This document shows, piece by piece, positions 24,166-35,185 of a DNA stretch of 64,000 nucleotides. A program made the position numbers and the translations under genes. Origin of the DNA: Beta vulgaris subsp. vulgaris (lineage: Eukaryota > Streptophyta > Magnoliopsida > Caryophyllales > Amaranthaceae); the NCBI RefSeq assembly GCF_026745355.1, contig NC_079208.1, positions 54,635,276-54,699,275 on the forward strand, given 5' to 3'. Numbering within the stretch: the stretch's first letter is position 1; each line of letters opens with the position of its first letter. Below the pieces are notes generated by a model. It made no database searches, was not told where the DNA came from, and worked only from the letters and a program-made list of their open reading frames with translations.

Positions 24166-25124
24166 TTTATGGCAAAGAAAATATGCTCTAAATCAGTGTG
24201 AACCTAATGCTAATTCATGTGATTTTATAATAAAAAAAAGGGTCGTTATATAAAAAATAGATATAAAATATGAGTAGATAAGACTGAAACACTTAAGATT
24301 TTTTTAAAAATACTATTTGGAAAAAAGGGTCACTATGTTAAATAAGTGACTTTTGTCTATAATATTATTAGTTTGGACCAGGTCCACGCACGACTATACA
24401 TCGTACACATAGGTATAGCATGCACATAATAATAAAATGTATTTTTTTTCCACAAAAAATAACAAGAGATTGTTTTGAAATCTTTTCCATGAATAATGTC
24501 AAACGAAGTATTAATTCCTATTATTCGCTTAACTTAAAATTAATTTCATGAATATCGTCCACGAAGGACAACACATCATATTTTTTAAAAAAACTAAAAC
24601 TGCTACTCTAAGTAGTGTTTAATGCCAATAATATTTTACTGAAGTTGACCGCTACTTGAAATAGTTGAGTGCAAGTGTACTGCGCGCCGCGCAGCCTCAT
24701 GTGCGGGACACAACGCATCTGCGTGGCGCACATTTTCTCTGCTTCTTTCATTGGCAATTTACCAGTGTAGACACGCTACGCCAAGTAGCGGCTTAACTTA
24801 AAACCTCTGCTTTGGGTAGTGCTTTGTTTTGCTGAAAATAATAATAATAAAAATTCTAATATGCTATACTACGTGAATGGTATAGCGGGAATTAATTTGA
24901 AGTTTAGCATATAGGAGGAAATAATATCCTTTTGACATTACCTAAGGAAAGACTTCATTGTTTTGTGAGGAAGGATAAGAAACGTGGTATAACATACAGC
25001 CGTATGGGCCATAAAAGAGGTAGAAGTCTGGGCCGCAAAGGAGTGCGTTGCAAATGCAATATACAAGTCCCGTCGCAAATGGGCAGAGGAAGTTGTATGG
25101 ACAAGAAAAGCTAAACCACCAAAC
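24166..25124. other. Intergenic with a GC-rich island
   Basis: No gene is supported. At 24676-24735 a GC-rich stretch (GCGCGCCGCGCAGC and GCGTGGCGCAC) stands out from an AT-rich background. It lies between TACTCTAAGTAG-like and AAGTAGCGGCTT-like segments and may be the inside of an unclassified element. The last 100 bases are the probable leader of the DUF1279 gene. Confidence 0.45.
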
Positions 25125-26097
25125 ATGACAACACCTTCTTTCACTCTTTCTCTCTCCTCTTCTTCTTCCCTCAAATTCTTTGATGCAACAACAATTACCA
25201 GTCAGAAATTCAATTTCTACAATAAAAATGTTTCTTCACTTTATAAAACTTGTCGATTTTCTTCAAATTATGTGTTTCAAGTAAAAGCTGTTAGAGATAA
25301 AACTGATGAGATTTCTCCTCCTTCATCTTCATCTTCAGCTGAGGAAGTTACAAAGAAATATGGACTTGAAGCTGGTCTTTGGAAGGTAATTCATCTATTT
25401 TCTCTGATATATTAATTCATTTTCTGGGTGCTATGCTCTCATCTTCTATGTTTTTTATTTGTATCAACAAGAACAATCAATGTTTGTTTAGCATATTCTT
25501 TTTCTTTTCCAAGATAAATATACTAGCTCCCTGTCATATTATTTGCAACGATTTGACATAAAGTGCGAGTAAAAAATGTCTAATCATTGCAATTAATATG
25601 AAATGGAGGAGGTAGTATAAATAATGATTAAATGAAGTTGGGTGTTATGAACCCAGATATTTAGCTCAAAGGAAGATGGAGAAGAGAGGAGAGAGAAATC
25701 AAAGGGAGAAGAAGCAAAAGAGCTGCTTGCAAAATATGGAGGAGCATATTTGGCTACTTCCATCACTTTATCTCTTATTTCTTTTACATTATGCTATGTT
25801 CTTATTAGTTCTGGTGTTGATGTCTCAACTTTACTTCAAAAGGTATATTCCATTTTTGATTACTTTTTCAATCTTGTAACTTGTAAGTAATTCTGAGTAA
25901 ACTGATAGTATGATTTACTTTAGGTGGGAATTGCAACAAATGAGACAGGAGAGAAAGTTGGGACATTTGCGTTAGCATATGCAGCTCACAAAGCAGCATC
26001 CCCAATAAGGTTTCCACCAACAGTTGCTTTAACTCCCATTGTTGCTTCTTGGATTGGCAAGAAAGTTGATCAAGATAATACTAATGATACCAAATAA
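25125..26097 (+). CDS. DUF1279 (FAM210-like) chloroplast membrane protein
   Basis: Three exons: 25125-25385, 25657-25842 and 25924-26097, all in phase 0 with GT-AG introns, giving 206 residues. The first 60 residues are rich in serine and threonine with few acids, as in a chloroplast transit peptide. The mature part reads AKELLAKYGGAYLATSITLSLISFTLCYVL, a DUF1279 start with one membrane segment. It is followed by VDVSTLLQKVGI, then FALAYAAHKAASPIRFPPTVALTP with the family's AHKAxSPIRFPPT core. Family members sit in organelle membranes and their biochemical role is not settled. A 97-bp MITE lies in the first intron. The start is the first ATG of a long open exon. Confidence 0.9.
25521..25617. 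mobile_element. Short MITE in DUF1279 intron 1
   Basis: TACTAGCTCCCTGTCATATT at the left and AATATGAAATGGAGGAGGTAGTA at the right are inverted relatives. About 97 bp, a compact fold-back. Confidence 0.65.
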
Positions 26098-26403
26098 TCA
26101 CTTTGTAAATCTATTATAATCTTTAGATATGTTTGTTTGTAATACTCTTTGTTTATGCATATCATGTTTAGGTAAGAAAATTCACCAGCAATTCTGAAAT
26201 AAATCATGTCCCTTGCTTTTTTTGTCTTGTCTTGTCTTATCTTACATCAACAGTAGACTCGGATCTCTCAGCACATAAACCTAGTTTGACTTCGTAACTC
26301 AAACCCTTCGGAGTGGGAGGAAAGAATAAGAGAAAAATCTCCACATCCAAGAACCACCACAGCTAATAAGGATCAAACACAAGGAAAACTACACTAAAGC
26401 TGC

Positions 26404-26497
26404 TACTCCTTCCGTAACGAATTACTAGCAACAATTATATATTTAATCTCTCACAAATAATACCAAATGTTGCTAATAATTCATTACGCTGGGAGTA
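26404..26497. mobile_element. Short Stowaway-like MITE
   Basis: TACTCCTTCCGTAACGAATTAC...CAACA at the left and TGTTGCTAATAATTCATTACGCTGGGAGTA at the right form a hairpin of about 94 bp. It lies just 3' of the DUF1279 gene. Confidence 0.75.
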
Positions 26498-27190
26498 CTT
26501 GGAAACGTGTTCAATAGGTTACATCTGCAACAGGTCGAAGAGTAAAATCTGATACCACTACAAACCATGCCAAAATGAACTATAGATTTTGTCTCTATCA
26601 ACATCTTGTTAAGAATTAGTATTTTTACTGGAGAAAGCATATAAAGCAAGACAACAATGTCATTTTCATTAAGAATTGGCGATCCTTGCAGGATAGAATT
26701 GTTGAAAGCCAATTCAAGAACCATAAACTATCTAGAAAAGGAATACACTTTTTACAAATCATACCAGAAGAAGAGCTTGCCCTATGGCCTATCCGCACTG
26801 ATAGTAATCCCTCAAGCAATCTTTCTGCCGAGACTAACTCTGAAATTTGCCAATCTATTTCAATCGAGCAATTGAAGTATGTGAAGAGCTACTTACTCCG
26901 TTCTGACTAAAACCAACAAAATAATGTACAGGTTATAGGATTACAGCTACAGACTAACAGCTACAGATCCCCCAATCTTGTTTGCAGCTAAGCAATTATC
27001 TCTACCCGTTTGCTGTACAACATGTTAGGAACAATCTCTCCCTGTCAACTCACTTTATGCACACAATAGTATTCCACATCATGTTGCAGCATCTTTGAAG
27101 CCGCAGTTATACCCAATTCACAATTTGAATCGGAGGAAGGTAGGAAGCTCACTTCATTACCAAGCAATAGAGATCAATAAATGGAGCAAC

Positions 27191-27235
27191 ACTGGCCACA
27201 CCAATGTATTCAAGGATAGACCCCAATGCCATGTC
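27191..27235 (-). repeat. Partial duplicate of the last E2F exon
   Basis: On the minus strand, just after the E2F copy 1 stop codon, a stretch ending GTGGCCAGTGTTG repeats the order of the last-exon segment at 27309-27350 (GGGGACTATCCATGAAGACTATCC then GTGGCCAGTGTTGG) with several differences. It is not in an open frame and is probably a local 3' UTR duplication. Confidence 0.5.
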
Positions 27236-27237
27236 GA

Positions 27238-30200
27238 TCACCTCCCTGTTGTGTTCGGTGGAAGCACTTCTGTTGCACTTGGTGGTGGGCTTTGTGGCTG
27301 TGGCGTGCCAACACTGGCCACAGGATAGTCTTCATGGATAGTCCCCAATTCATTCCATTCAACTCCAGCTATCAATAAGTTAGGGAACTCAATTTCATGT
27401 TTCCAAGAAATTTTGGAATGTAAAAATGAACGGAGATAGAGATCTCAAACTCCAGTGACGATCCTGCTCTTAAATAGCTTTGGTTTCCTTTTTTAGGGTA
27501 ACACATATATTAACAAAAAAAGAAGTAACACAGTTTAAAAGGATACAATCTGTTCTCCACATGTCAGTAATGCTAACATCACCATCCGATAGCAACCAGT
27601 AATCAGCATCACTCTGCAGAGCAAGCAGAAGGGTTACATGCATTAGATACTTGTATTCAAACTCATATGAAGTGATCTTTCAACTGTCTAAAATGAAAGA
27701 CAAGGAAAATTCAGCGTGTGGGAAAGATCCAACAAGATCACTATAAGACATCATGCTCATAGGAGTGACAAAATAATAACCTGATCTACAACTAAAAAGT
27801 ACCACAAGACTTTTTCTTCCACAACAAGTATTAAGCTCGCATATCAAACTTACATCAACTTCAGGAACTATCTTCATGATTCCACTCACAAAGTCCTGCT
27901 GAGCATTGGCATCAGAACAAATTCTATGGGTTTCCTGTCCTTCCATTTCGATTTCATCATGTTGGTTTTCATCCTTTGCTGCAGCTGCTGTGTGTTCATC
28001 ATACCCTGAGGTACTTGGTATACTTGGCGAAGGTTCGGCACCACTGATCTCCTCAAACTTCTCTTCAAATTGACTAGAGAGAGGGCAAAGAAAGCACAAT
28101 GAAGAAGCAGAAACACTCAAATCACCAAAGCTGGAAAGCAATCAATAGGCAACGAGAAGGCCAAGATGAACACCCGAGAGCACGCTTTACAGTTTACAAT
28201 ATACATATTACAAATGCAAGTTGATCAAAAGATATCAATAAAGAGGTCACACTCATCCATCAGCAATACAAACCACATAGTACAAAACAAGAAAAGACAG
28301 GATAAAGACAAGTGCTCTTCGAAACAGAATAACTTGAATTCCAATGAAGCAACTCATTTCACTTCGTCATTTCATCCTGAGCTAAGAATGAATCAAAAAG
28401 AAAGTAACTCTCTATTTCTGTTTTCTTCAAAGCACTCCACTCTAACCCTATCAAAAAATACTGAGAAGATATCTCTTTTAACATAGGGTACAGATATAGA
28501 TGAGAAAGGCATAGAAAATCCAGAAAAGGTAATACCTCGAGAAATTCTCAAAATATCATATGCAAACACAGCAAAGACAAATTTCAATTGACGAAAAATA
28601 GTGCATTATGGTAACACGAGGCATAGAAAGCGGACGGAATCATACCTGACAAGATAAACGTCAATAGGGCCCATTGTGCTCCTAAGAACTATTCTGTATC
28701 TTCTTTGAGGAAAATCAACAGCCTAGTACATAAAACCCATAGAAACACGGTACGTCAGAATTAATAATAATGTTGTATTTCCTATACATATACTGGGTTA
28801 ACCTCAATGAACTTGCCTCATCTGGATCTGGAACCTCCAAAGTTGTTCCATGCGGAGCTTTGATAGCTATCAAGGTTTCATTCTGTGAAGTCACAGATTA
28901 CAAATTACAAATAGCAGCAAGCTCTAGAATCAATTTTGAGGAACATTAAACCAGACTAATAGAAACTGATGTAATATCTGAGAAATGATTAATACGAGAC
29001 AACAAACCTGAAAACAGGGAAGACCCTTTATGTCTTCTTCGGTTACAAACAGCCACCTAATGATGCCATATGCAAATGGTGCACAAGTCAGATACAGAGG
29101 TGGCTGCCGGTTAAAGTTCATAGTGAAGACAAAATACAAAAAGCGAAGAGACGAGTTGTGGTATAAAGGATATTACTTCTGATTATTTTCTTCTTCACTC
29201 ATCTCCCTCAATCGTTCCTGCATTTCCCTGCAACAGATTGAAACATCAGTGTCATTTTAAATGGAGAAAGCAACATGAAAGACTTCTCAAGCAGACTCAT
29301 GAGTTTACCTTATTTGCTCATCCAATCTGCGTTCTTCCATTGAGAGGCTTTCAACATCTGTCTGCAAGACATACATAGTGTGAGCTACAGCTTATCAAAA
29401 TCTGCGCTAAAGTGAAGAGCACATGGTCTTTACTAAATGTTACTAACAACCACCACTTGAGAAGATGTAAAGTCATAACAATTGAGTTGACATACCTGTA
29501 GACTAGTAACACTGTCATCAACCTCACCTGGCCTTGAGACATCAAGTCCCCTGATCAATTGGTCAAATATTTTTAAGTACACATGAGCTCAATCATCCAA
29601 ATAAGGGGCAGATATATAGGCATAAAGGCAGGAAATAAACATGCTAAAACACACAAACAAACAAGTATGGAGTCAAACATACTTCCATTGTATCCTATTC
29701 TTCAGCTTCTTTTCTATGAGACCAATGCCCTCCAGAACATTGGTTATATCATAGATACGCCTCTTTTGGACCTGAGTAACAAATTGAACTATCAGGAATC
29801 AGGACCACATCAAGAAGAGAAATAAATGAGCCAAGTGGAAGCGCGTCACAGGAAATCACCTCTAAAGTATCAGCAGCTTTGTTCAAATCAAGGATACCAT
29901 CTTCTGCATGTTTGATTAGATTAATGAACTTTTTCGTCAAAAGTCCTGATCAAGAAAAAGAAATCGTTATCATCAGTTGGATTCATAAGCAGCAAGTCCA
30001 AAACAAAAATCAACTCTGCTGCACAGAATACTTGACAACAAGTAAGTTTAGATTATTACCAAGGGAGCTGTCGTAGCGACAAGGACCAACTGGAGTTAGG
30101 CTGTTGCCCGGAGAACCTGCAACTTGAAAATGTCAACTACAATGAAAGACACTGATAACGCTATCCCAGATTTTTACAGTAATTGCAAAATATTAATAGT

Positions 30201-32786
30201 CTTACGTTAAAAAAAAAAACCAAAAAGAAACTTCACCATGTTACAACATGACCCCACATCACATTAGGCCATAAAGAGTGGAGTCCTAAAAGAACTCAAT
30301 AGCATTATTTTACTTTGGAGTGACACTCCACCGTACATCATGTGAAGCCATTATACATCAAGCCAACCCCCTTGAACAGTGAAAACTACCATATATATAT
30401 AAGTTTCGAACTTCGATACTGACCAACATTTGACACGGGAGTCTGAGGCCCAGCTCTATTAGACTTGCTAATCCTTGATCCTCGCCCCTTGCCAGCCTTT
30501 CCAGATACAGGAGTCTGAAGAGGGCTATTAACAATTTCAGTGTAACCCGGGCTGGTTGTCCAATCACTAGACTCAGCGTCATATTCAGGTGTATCACTCT
30601 TTCGCTTCATTGGCTGAAGAGCACCAAAAGGCATAAGTTAGAAGTTAGCAGATGTAAAAACAAGATACACTCATGACACAACCCAATACACATGGAAAAA
30701 TGAGTGCAAAAGAGTAGGTGAGAAATGCATAATCGAAGATGTATTGCAGGTCATGTCTCCAAGAAAGCTAGAAAGCCGAGCACAAAGCCTCAAATGCCGC
30801 AGCTTAAAAAACGAGTCGGTTCTCGGCAAGTATAAGCAGGTACTATTATACCACATTTAACTGGTGCAGATTTTTGGTAAAGTTCCCAATTGATTTTCAA
30901 CTAACAACAACTCTGAAGATTATCCACCTATAGAACTGTTTTTCAAGCTACGAGAGATAATATGAGAGAATGAGTGTCGTGCTGGCTTGACAAATGAGTT
31001 ACTGCCTTGATCACTTCTTAAAATTGCTTGGGAGATCCAATCGTTAATTCCCCAACAGCTAACTTATATGCTGCTTCTTTTGAATGTCACATCATCTATT
31101 GCTGGTAGAAGTGACACATCTCAATAGTACAACTCATCAGGGAAAACTCTTAAGAGAAACGAAGAATCCTAAAACAAGCTATTAAAGCCATAAATCGAGT
31201 TGAAATACAAGCACAAAGAGGTTACAATGTCCACTGTATAAGATCCTTGAAAAAGCCATGTATCATAAGCATAAGAGACTCGGACAAAAAATTGAAGTTG
31301 TGTCACATGATAATGATTTAGAAATAATATGTACCCATTCAGTTCATGATAAAAGGCTCTGTTACTTGGAAACCTTCATTTACCTGAGGTATCTCGTGAC
31401 ACTACACGACATGAAACTTGGACACTTCATCTCAAACCAGAAACTTTACAATTTTCTATAAAGTAGACACTTCATTCGAGTGTGAGTAACATAGATAAAA
31501 ACCTATAGCCAGCCTAGATAGCAGTGAGTCTATAATACGAGCATTGACAGAAGTAAGAACTGTATGTTCTTGTCAAAGAAACACAAAGGCCATGATAATG
31601 TTACCTTTTTAAAAAGAGTAATCATAGGATGTAGGGAAGATGTTGCAATGAGGATGTAAACAGGGAGCAACAAGAAAGACAGAATAGTCCCTTCTGAGCA
31701 GAAAACCTTTCGGAGGCTTCCCTCTCAAAATTGGAAAAAGATTAACATCAATGCCTCCTATAACATAGCAGATACAGCAGCAGTGTGCAGAACTGTATAC
31801 AAGGCATAGCGCTCCACAAGTATGCAAGGATGAATCACAAGCCATTCATGAAGCACTAGTATGGATTATGAGGATGCAATGGCACCACATAATTTTATCC
31901 ACAGATAGCAAGCAAGCATTAGCAGCCATCCAATCTTAAAATAGACTTAAGTCGCATTTAACTCATATAGCAAATCATCCCAAGGAGCTACAAGGAAGGA
32001 AAACAAACAAGGTTGTGGATGCACTAGCACGACGGGCAAGGAAGAACGAGGAATGCCTAGTTAATGAATGTATTTTGCAAACACCCCCCCTCCCCCAACC
32101 TTTTGTGTTAAGTTATTGAAGCTCAATAAACTCTCTACTGCAAGCTTGGTTTCTATTAGTAATTATCAGAATACTACTATGGATTATATTATTACCTAAT
32201 CAATCAATAAAAAAAAAAAGCAAATGGTTTGCATTGTATTAAAAAGAAGAAGAAGAGGTAGTAAAATTGTTGTAATCAGTGTTACTCCCACACCTTCATT
32301 TACCTCAAAAAAGAGGCGTCATGTCCGACATTACACTATACATTACTTGAATACTTCATTTTAAACTAAACACTTGAGTTTTTTCTACAAAATAGCCGAG
32401 TTGGAGTTGGACACTTAGACACCTGTATCCGAGTAGACACTCAATCCGTGTCTGAGTAACATAGGTTGTAGTAGATGCATAGATACACCCACCCTAATTA
32501 GTAATTGCAACACTTGAAACAAAAACAACAATGCACTTATGCTTAATAAAAAAACCCTTAACTGAAAGAAAAGCACGAAAGAAAAGAATGAACTAACAGG
32601 GGTTTTAACAAGAACAGCTTCAGAATGATTAGAAGGAGGAACAGAACGATTGTCGGAGAAGCGGTGGTAATCTCCAGGCGGTGGAACAAACGGCGGCTTC
32701 ATCGATGTAAACGGAAGTTGTCGTTTCAGATGTTGTTGTTGTTGTTGTTGCGATTGTTGTTGCAGCGATTGTTGGTTTGTCGACAT
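27238..32786 (-). CDS. E2F: E2F transcription factor, tandem copy 1
   Basis: Fourteen exons (high to low): 32786-32598, 30613-30424, 30116-30060, 29945-29860, 29771-29683, 29550-29496, 29361-29309, 29227-29177, 29056-29008, 28882-28817, 28722-28646, 28073-27854, 27613-27547, 27368-27238. They join in phase to 459 residues, normal for plant E2FA/E2FB. E2F pairs with DP and activates S-phase genes under RBR control. Visible parts: [16 protein letters not shown]-terminal motif (about 30-45), winged-helix domain (about 139-205) with [19 protein letters not shown], leucine heptads for dimerisation (about 205-257), marked box with [19 protein letters not shown] and [17 protein letters not shown], and an RBR-binding motif [16 protein letters not shown] (about 398-413). 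Intron 10 has a GC donor. Intron 1 (2 kb) holds a LINE remnant. The start chosen is MSTNQQ at 32786; an upstream in-frame ATG at 32879 would add 31 residues unlike E2F. Confidence 0.95.
31680..32220 (+). pseudogene. LINE 3' remnant (RNase H domain) in E2F intron 1
   Basis: On the plus strand, against the host gene, the frame [11 protein letters not shown] (about 31731) and then [14 protein letters not shown] and [13 protein letters not shown] (about 31897-32043) match the RNase H-like (RVT_3) domain at the C-terminus of plant LINEs. At least one stop breaks the middle. A short 3' UTR and a poly(A) stretch at 32207-32219 complete the 3' end. The rest of the element is absent, as is usual for 5'-truncated LINEs. 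Confidence 0.75.
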
Positions 32787-32958
32787 TAAAATAGATAGAT
32801 TGTACCAAATTAACGATCTTCTATAAAAATTGTAAGGGTTTTCAATTACGAGGGTTTTTGAGATAAACGTCAAATTCAAAAAAAAATAGTAAAAAAAAAG
32901 AAGAGAGTAAGTTAAATTTAGTTGTGAGAAAAGATCGGAAAGAGGAGAGAGATCTGTG

Positions 32959-32966
32959 TTTGGCGG
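32959..32966 (+). promoter_or_regulatory. Possible E2F-binding site upstream of E2F copy 1
   Basis: TTTGGCGG fits the plant E2F consensus TTTSSCGS. It lies about 175 bases before the start codon of E2F copy 1, probably in the 5' UTR or core promoter. Self-regulation of E2F genes is known in plants; that it happens here is inference. Confidence 0.45.
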
Positions 32967-33040
32967 CGGAAGAGACGACGGAAGTCGGAACTTGCAATTG
33001 TAAAGAGGAGAGAGAAAGAGAGAAAGAGAGAAAAAAGAGA

Positions 33041-33099
33041 AAACGAGGGAAGAGAGTGAAGGAGGGAATTTGGTTCGGATATCAGATGTGGAGGGAAGC
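33041..33099 (-). promoter_or_regulatory. Upstream block shared by the two E2F copies (copy 1)
   Basis: GAAAACGAGGGA, then GAAGGAGGGAATTTGGTTCGGAT and GATGTGGAGGGAAG are nearly identical to the block at 39563-39622 upstream of copy 2. Each lies about 120-310 bp before its start codon. This is either leftover promoter identity from the duplication or a kept element. Confidence 0.65.
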
Positions 33100-33339
33100 C
33101 ACTTCTCTTTTTCATTTCCTCCTATTTCTAACTATTTCCTCCTAATACCAAAACACCTCTTTTTTTTTCTTTTTTTTTTTTGTAGTTTCCCTTACCTCCT
33201 TTTCCCCCCTTTTTTTTGTTTTTTTTGTTTTGTTCTCTCTCTTTTCTTCCTTCAATCCAGACCTTTGTTTGTCTTTCTTTTTCTTTTCTTTAGCTCTATT
33301 ATTTCTATCTCTCATTCTACATCCTATTTTTTTTTTATA

Positions 33340-33617
33340 CTCTGTCCGTTTCTTATTAGTTTACCTACTGTTTTGTTTCTACCGATTTTTATTTGTTTAT
33401 GGGATGTTTCTTATTAGTTTACTCATTTTTTTGTTTCTACTTTTAGAATGGGATCACTTACTTTCTATCACACATATATTCAATTTTAATATAAAATTAT
33501 AGTTTCTCTTTCTTTCTATGTCCCACAACATTGTTTCTCTTAAAACTTTGTACAAAAGAAACGGGTAAATTAATAAAGACCGGAAGGCTCGTCAAAAAAA
33601 AAAAAGACCGGAAGGAG
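33340..33617. mobile_element. MITE-like element upstream of E2F copy 1
   Basis: The left end CTCTGTCCGTTTCTTATTAGTTTAC and the right end ending GACCGGAAGGAG are inverted relatives flanked by TA. An internal GTTTCTTATTAGTTTAC copy (33408-33424) and a short poly(A) duplication near 33594 are present. Confidence 0.5.
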
Positions 33618-33716
33618 TATTATATTATACTTTCTCTATTTTTTTAAAATGCAACATTTGTTTTTTTCATGAATAAATTAAAATAATTAAATGTTGTATC
33701 TAACTAAAAGTACTTA

Positions 33717-33940
33717 GGGCCTGTTCTCTTCGGCAAAAAACAGCTGAACTGAACTGATCTGAACTGATCTGAACTGAACTGATCTGACTTGAACTGAATT
33801 GAATTGAACTGAACTGAAATGAATAGTGATATGTGAGAATAAAAGTATTGTCAAGAGCTGAACTGAACTGAACCGATCTGAACTGAACTGAAGTGAATTG
33901 AACTGAACTGAACTGAAAATAAGCTGGGGAGAACAGACCC
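33717..33940. mobile_element. PIF/Harbinger-like MITE with CTGAA repeats
   Basis: The terminal repeats are GGGCCTGTTCTC (33717) and GAGAACAGACCC (to 33940), with a TTA target duplication at 33714-33716 and 33941-33943. TTA duplications mark PIF/Harbinger elements. The interior is almost wholly GAACTGAACTGAT-type pentamer/decamer repeats. Confidence 0.75.
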
Positions 33941-34539
33941 TTAGTAATTACTAATTAATAAGCACTAACCAAATTCAACTTTTTATCTTGTACTTGGCTA
34001 TCTAAGATTTTAATTACATTGCCAAAATAATATTTTGATAGATTCACAAATGCCAAAATCAAAGAAATTTTTTTGTGTAAAGGGTACATATCATTTGAAA
34101 TATATCCTTATTTTATGAAGTAATTATTTTTGTTACTACTATGACCTAATATGTATTTCAAACATCATATAGAGCAATTTACAGGAGGTGAAAATTCTAC
34201 GGCTCATACCACTAAAATATTCTTAATTTTAAAGTTTGAGAAATGTTGTACTTGATTATATGAAAATTATTGTTTAAATTATTTTTCAAAATTACAAAAG
34301 AATCTTTTTTTTTTTTTCAAGATAAAGATACTATCTAAAGCTTCAAGGGGAAAAGGTATTCTCTCTTTCCAAATGTCCTTACTCCATTATATGCAAATAT
34401 CAATTAAATATTATTTACAATAGTGTGTTCTCTACCATCCTAACTTCCACTATCCAAAGAAATGAGCTCCGCTCCTCATTATATTGTTTAAGATAATGTA
34501 ATTAGAAAGCAATTTAACAATATCAGGAAAAAAAATTAC

Positions 34540-34631
34540 TTTCTTCGTTCCGTTTTAAATGCAATAAATAGATATTATTTGTAAAATATAAAATATTCAT
34601 TCGTTATATTTAAAACGAAACGGAGAAATTA
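34540..34631. mobile_element. Very short MITE
   Basis: CTTTCTTCGTTCCGTTTTAAAT at the left and ATTTAAAACGAAACGGAGAAA at the right fold back. About 92 bp. Confidence 0.6.
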
Positions 34632-35185
34632 TAATGTCTGGCATTTGCCAAAATGCCAAATGTATCAATATATAATTATTCACTCCCCAAAAAACAAGGA
34701 GTGAGAAAAGAAAAAGAAAAAAATACGCGTATTTCCTTGATAGAAAATAAAACAACCGGGTATTAATTAATTGGGGATATAAATTATAATATACATACAT
34801 GTAAAATAAAAAAGCGGTTAGTCCACGTGCTACGTGGTTTAATAAAATCCCGCAGTTTCTTCCCACTACATCGTAACAAACAACATTAGGCGCCAATTTA
34901 GGGTATTTGGTTGTTAAATTAATCATTGGGCTGGGCCTCCTCTCCTTCCCATAAACCATTCTCAAAGAATGGGCCTAAATGTTTATTCCTTTAATAGGTC
35001 CAGCAAAGCCCATATCTTAAAATGACCACATAGTAGTATATCTTAGGACTGAGCTCACTCATCCTTGTTAATTAATTAACCTGCATGATCTAATAGATGA
35101 AGCAATATAATATAATGTAAACTTCAGATGAAACAATAGTTGCAAATTCTTGCACATCCCATGGGAATGGGGATGTCAGGATTGT

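Noticed and set aside
32787..32879. N-terminal extension of E2F copy 1 to 32879
   Set aside because: The extra 31 residues are hydrophobic and unlike E2F; copy 2 starts close to the conserved motif, so the ATG at 32786 fits better.
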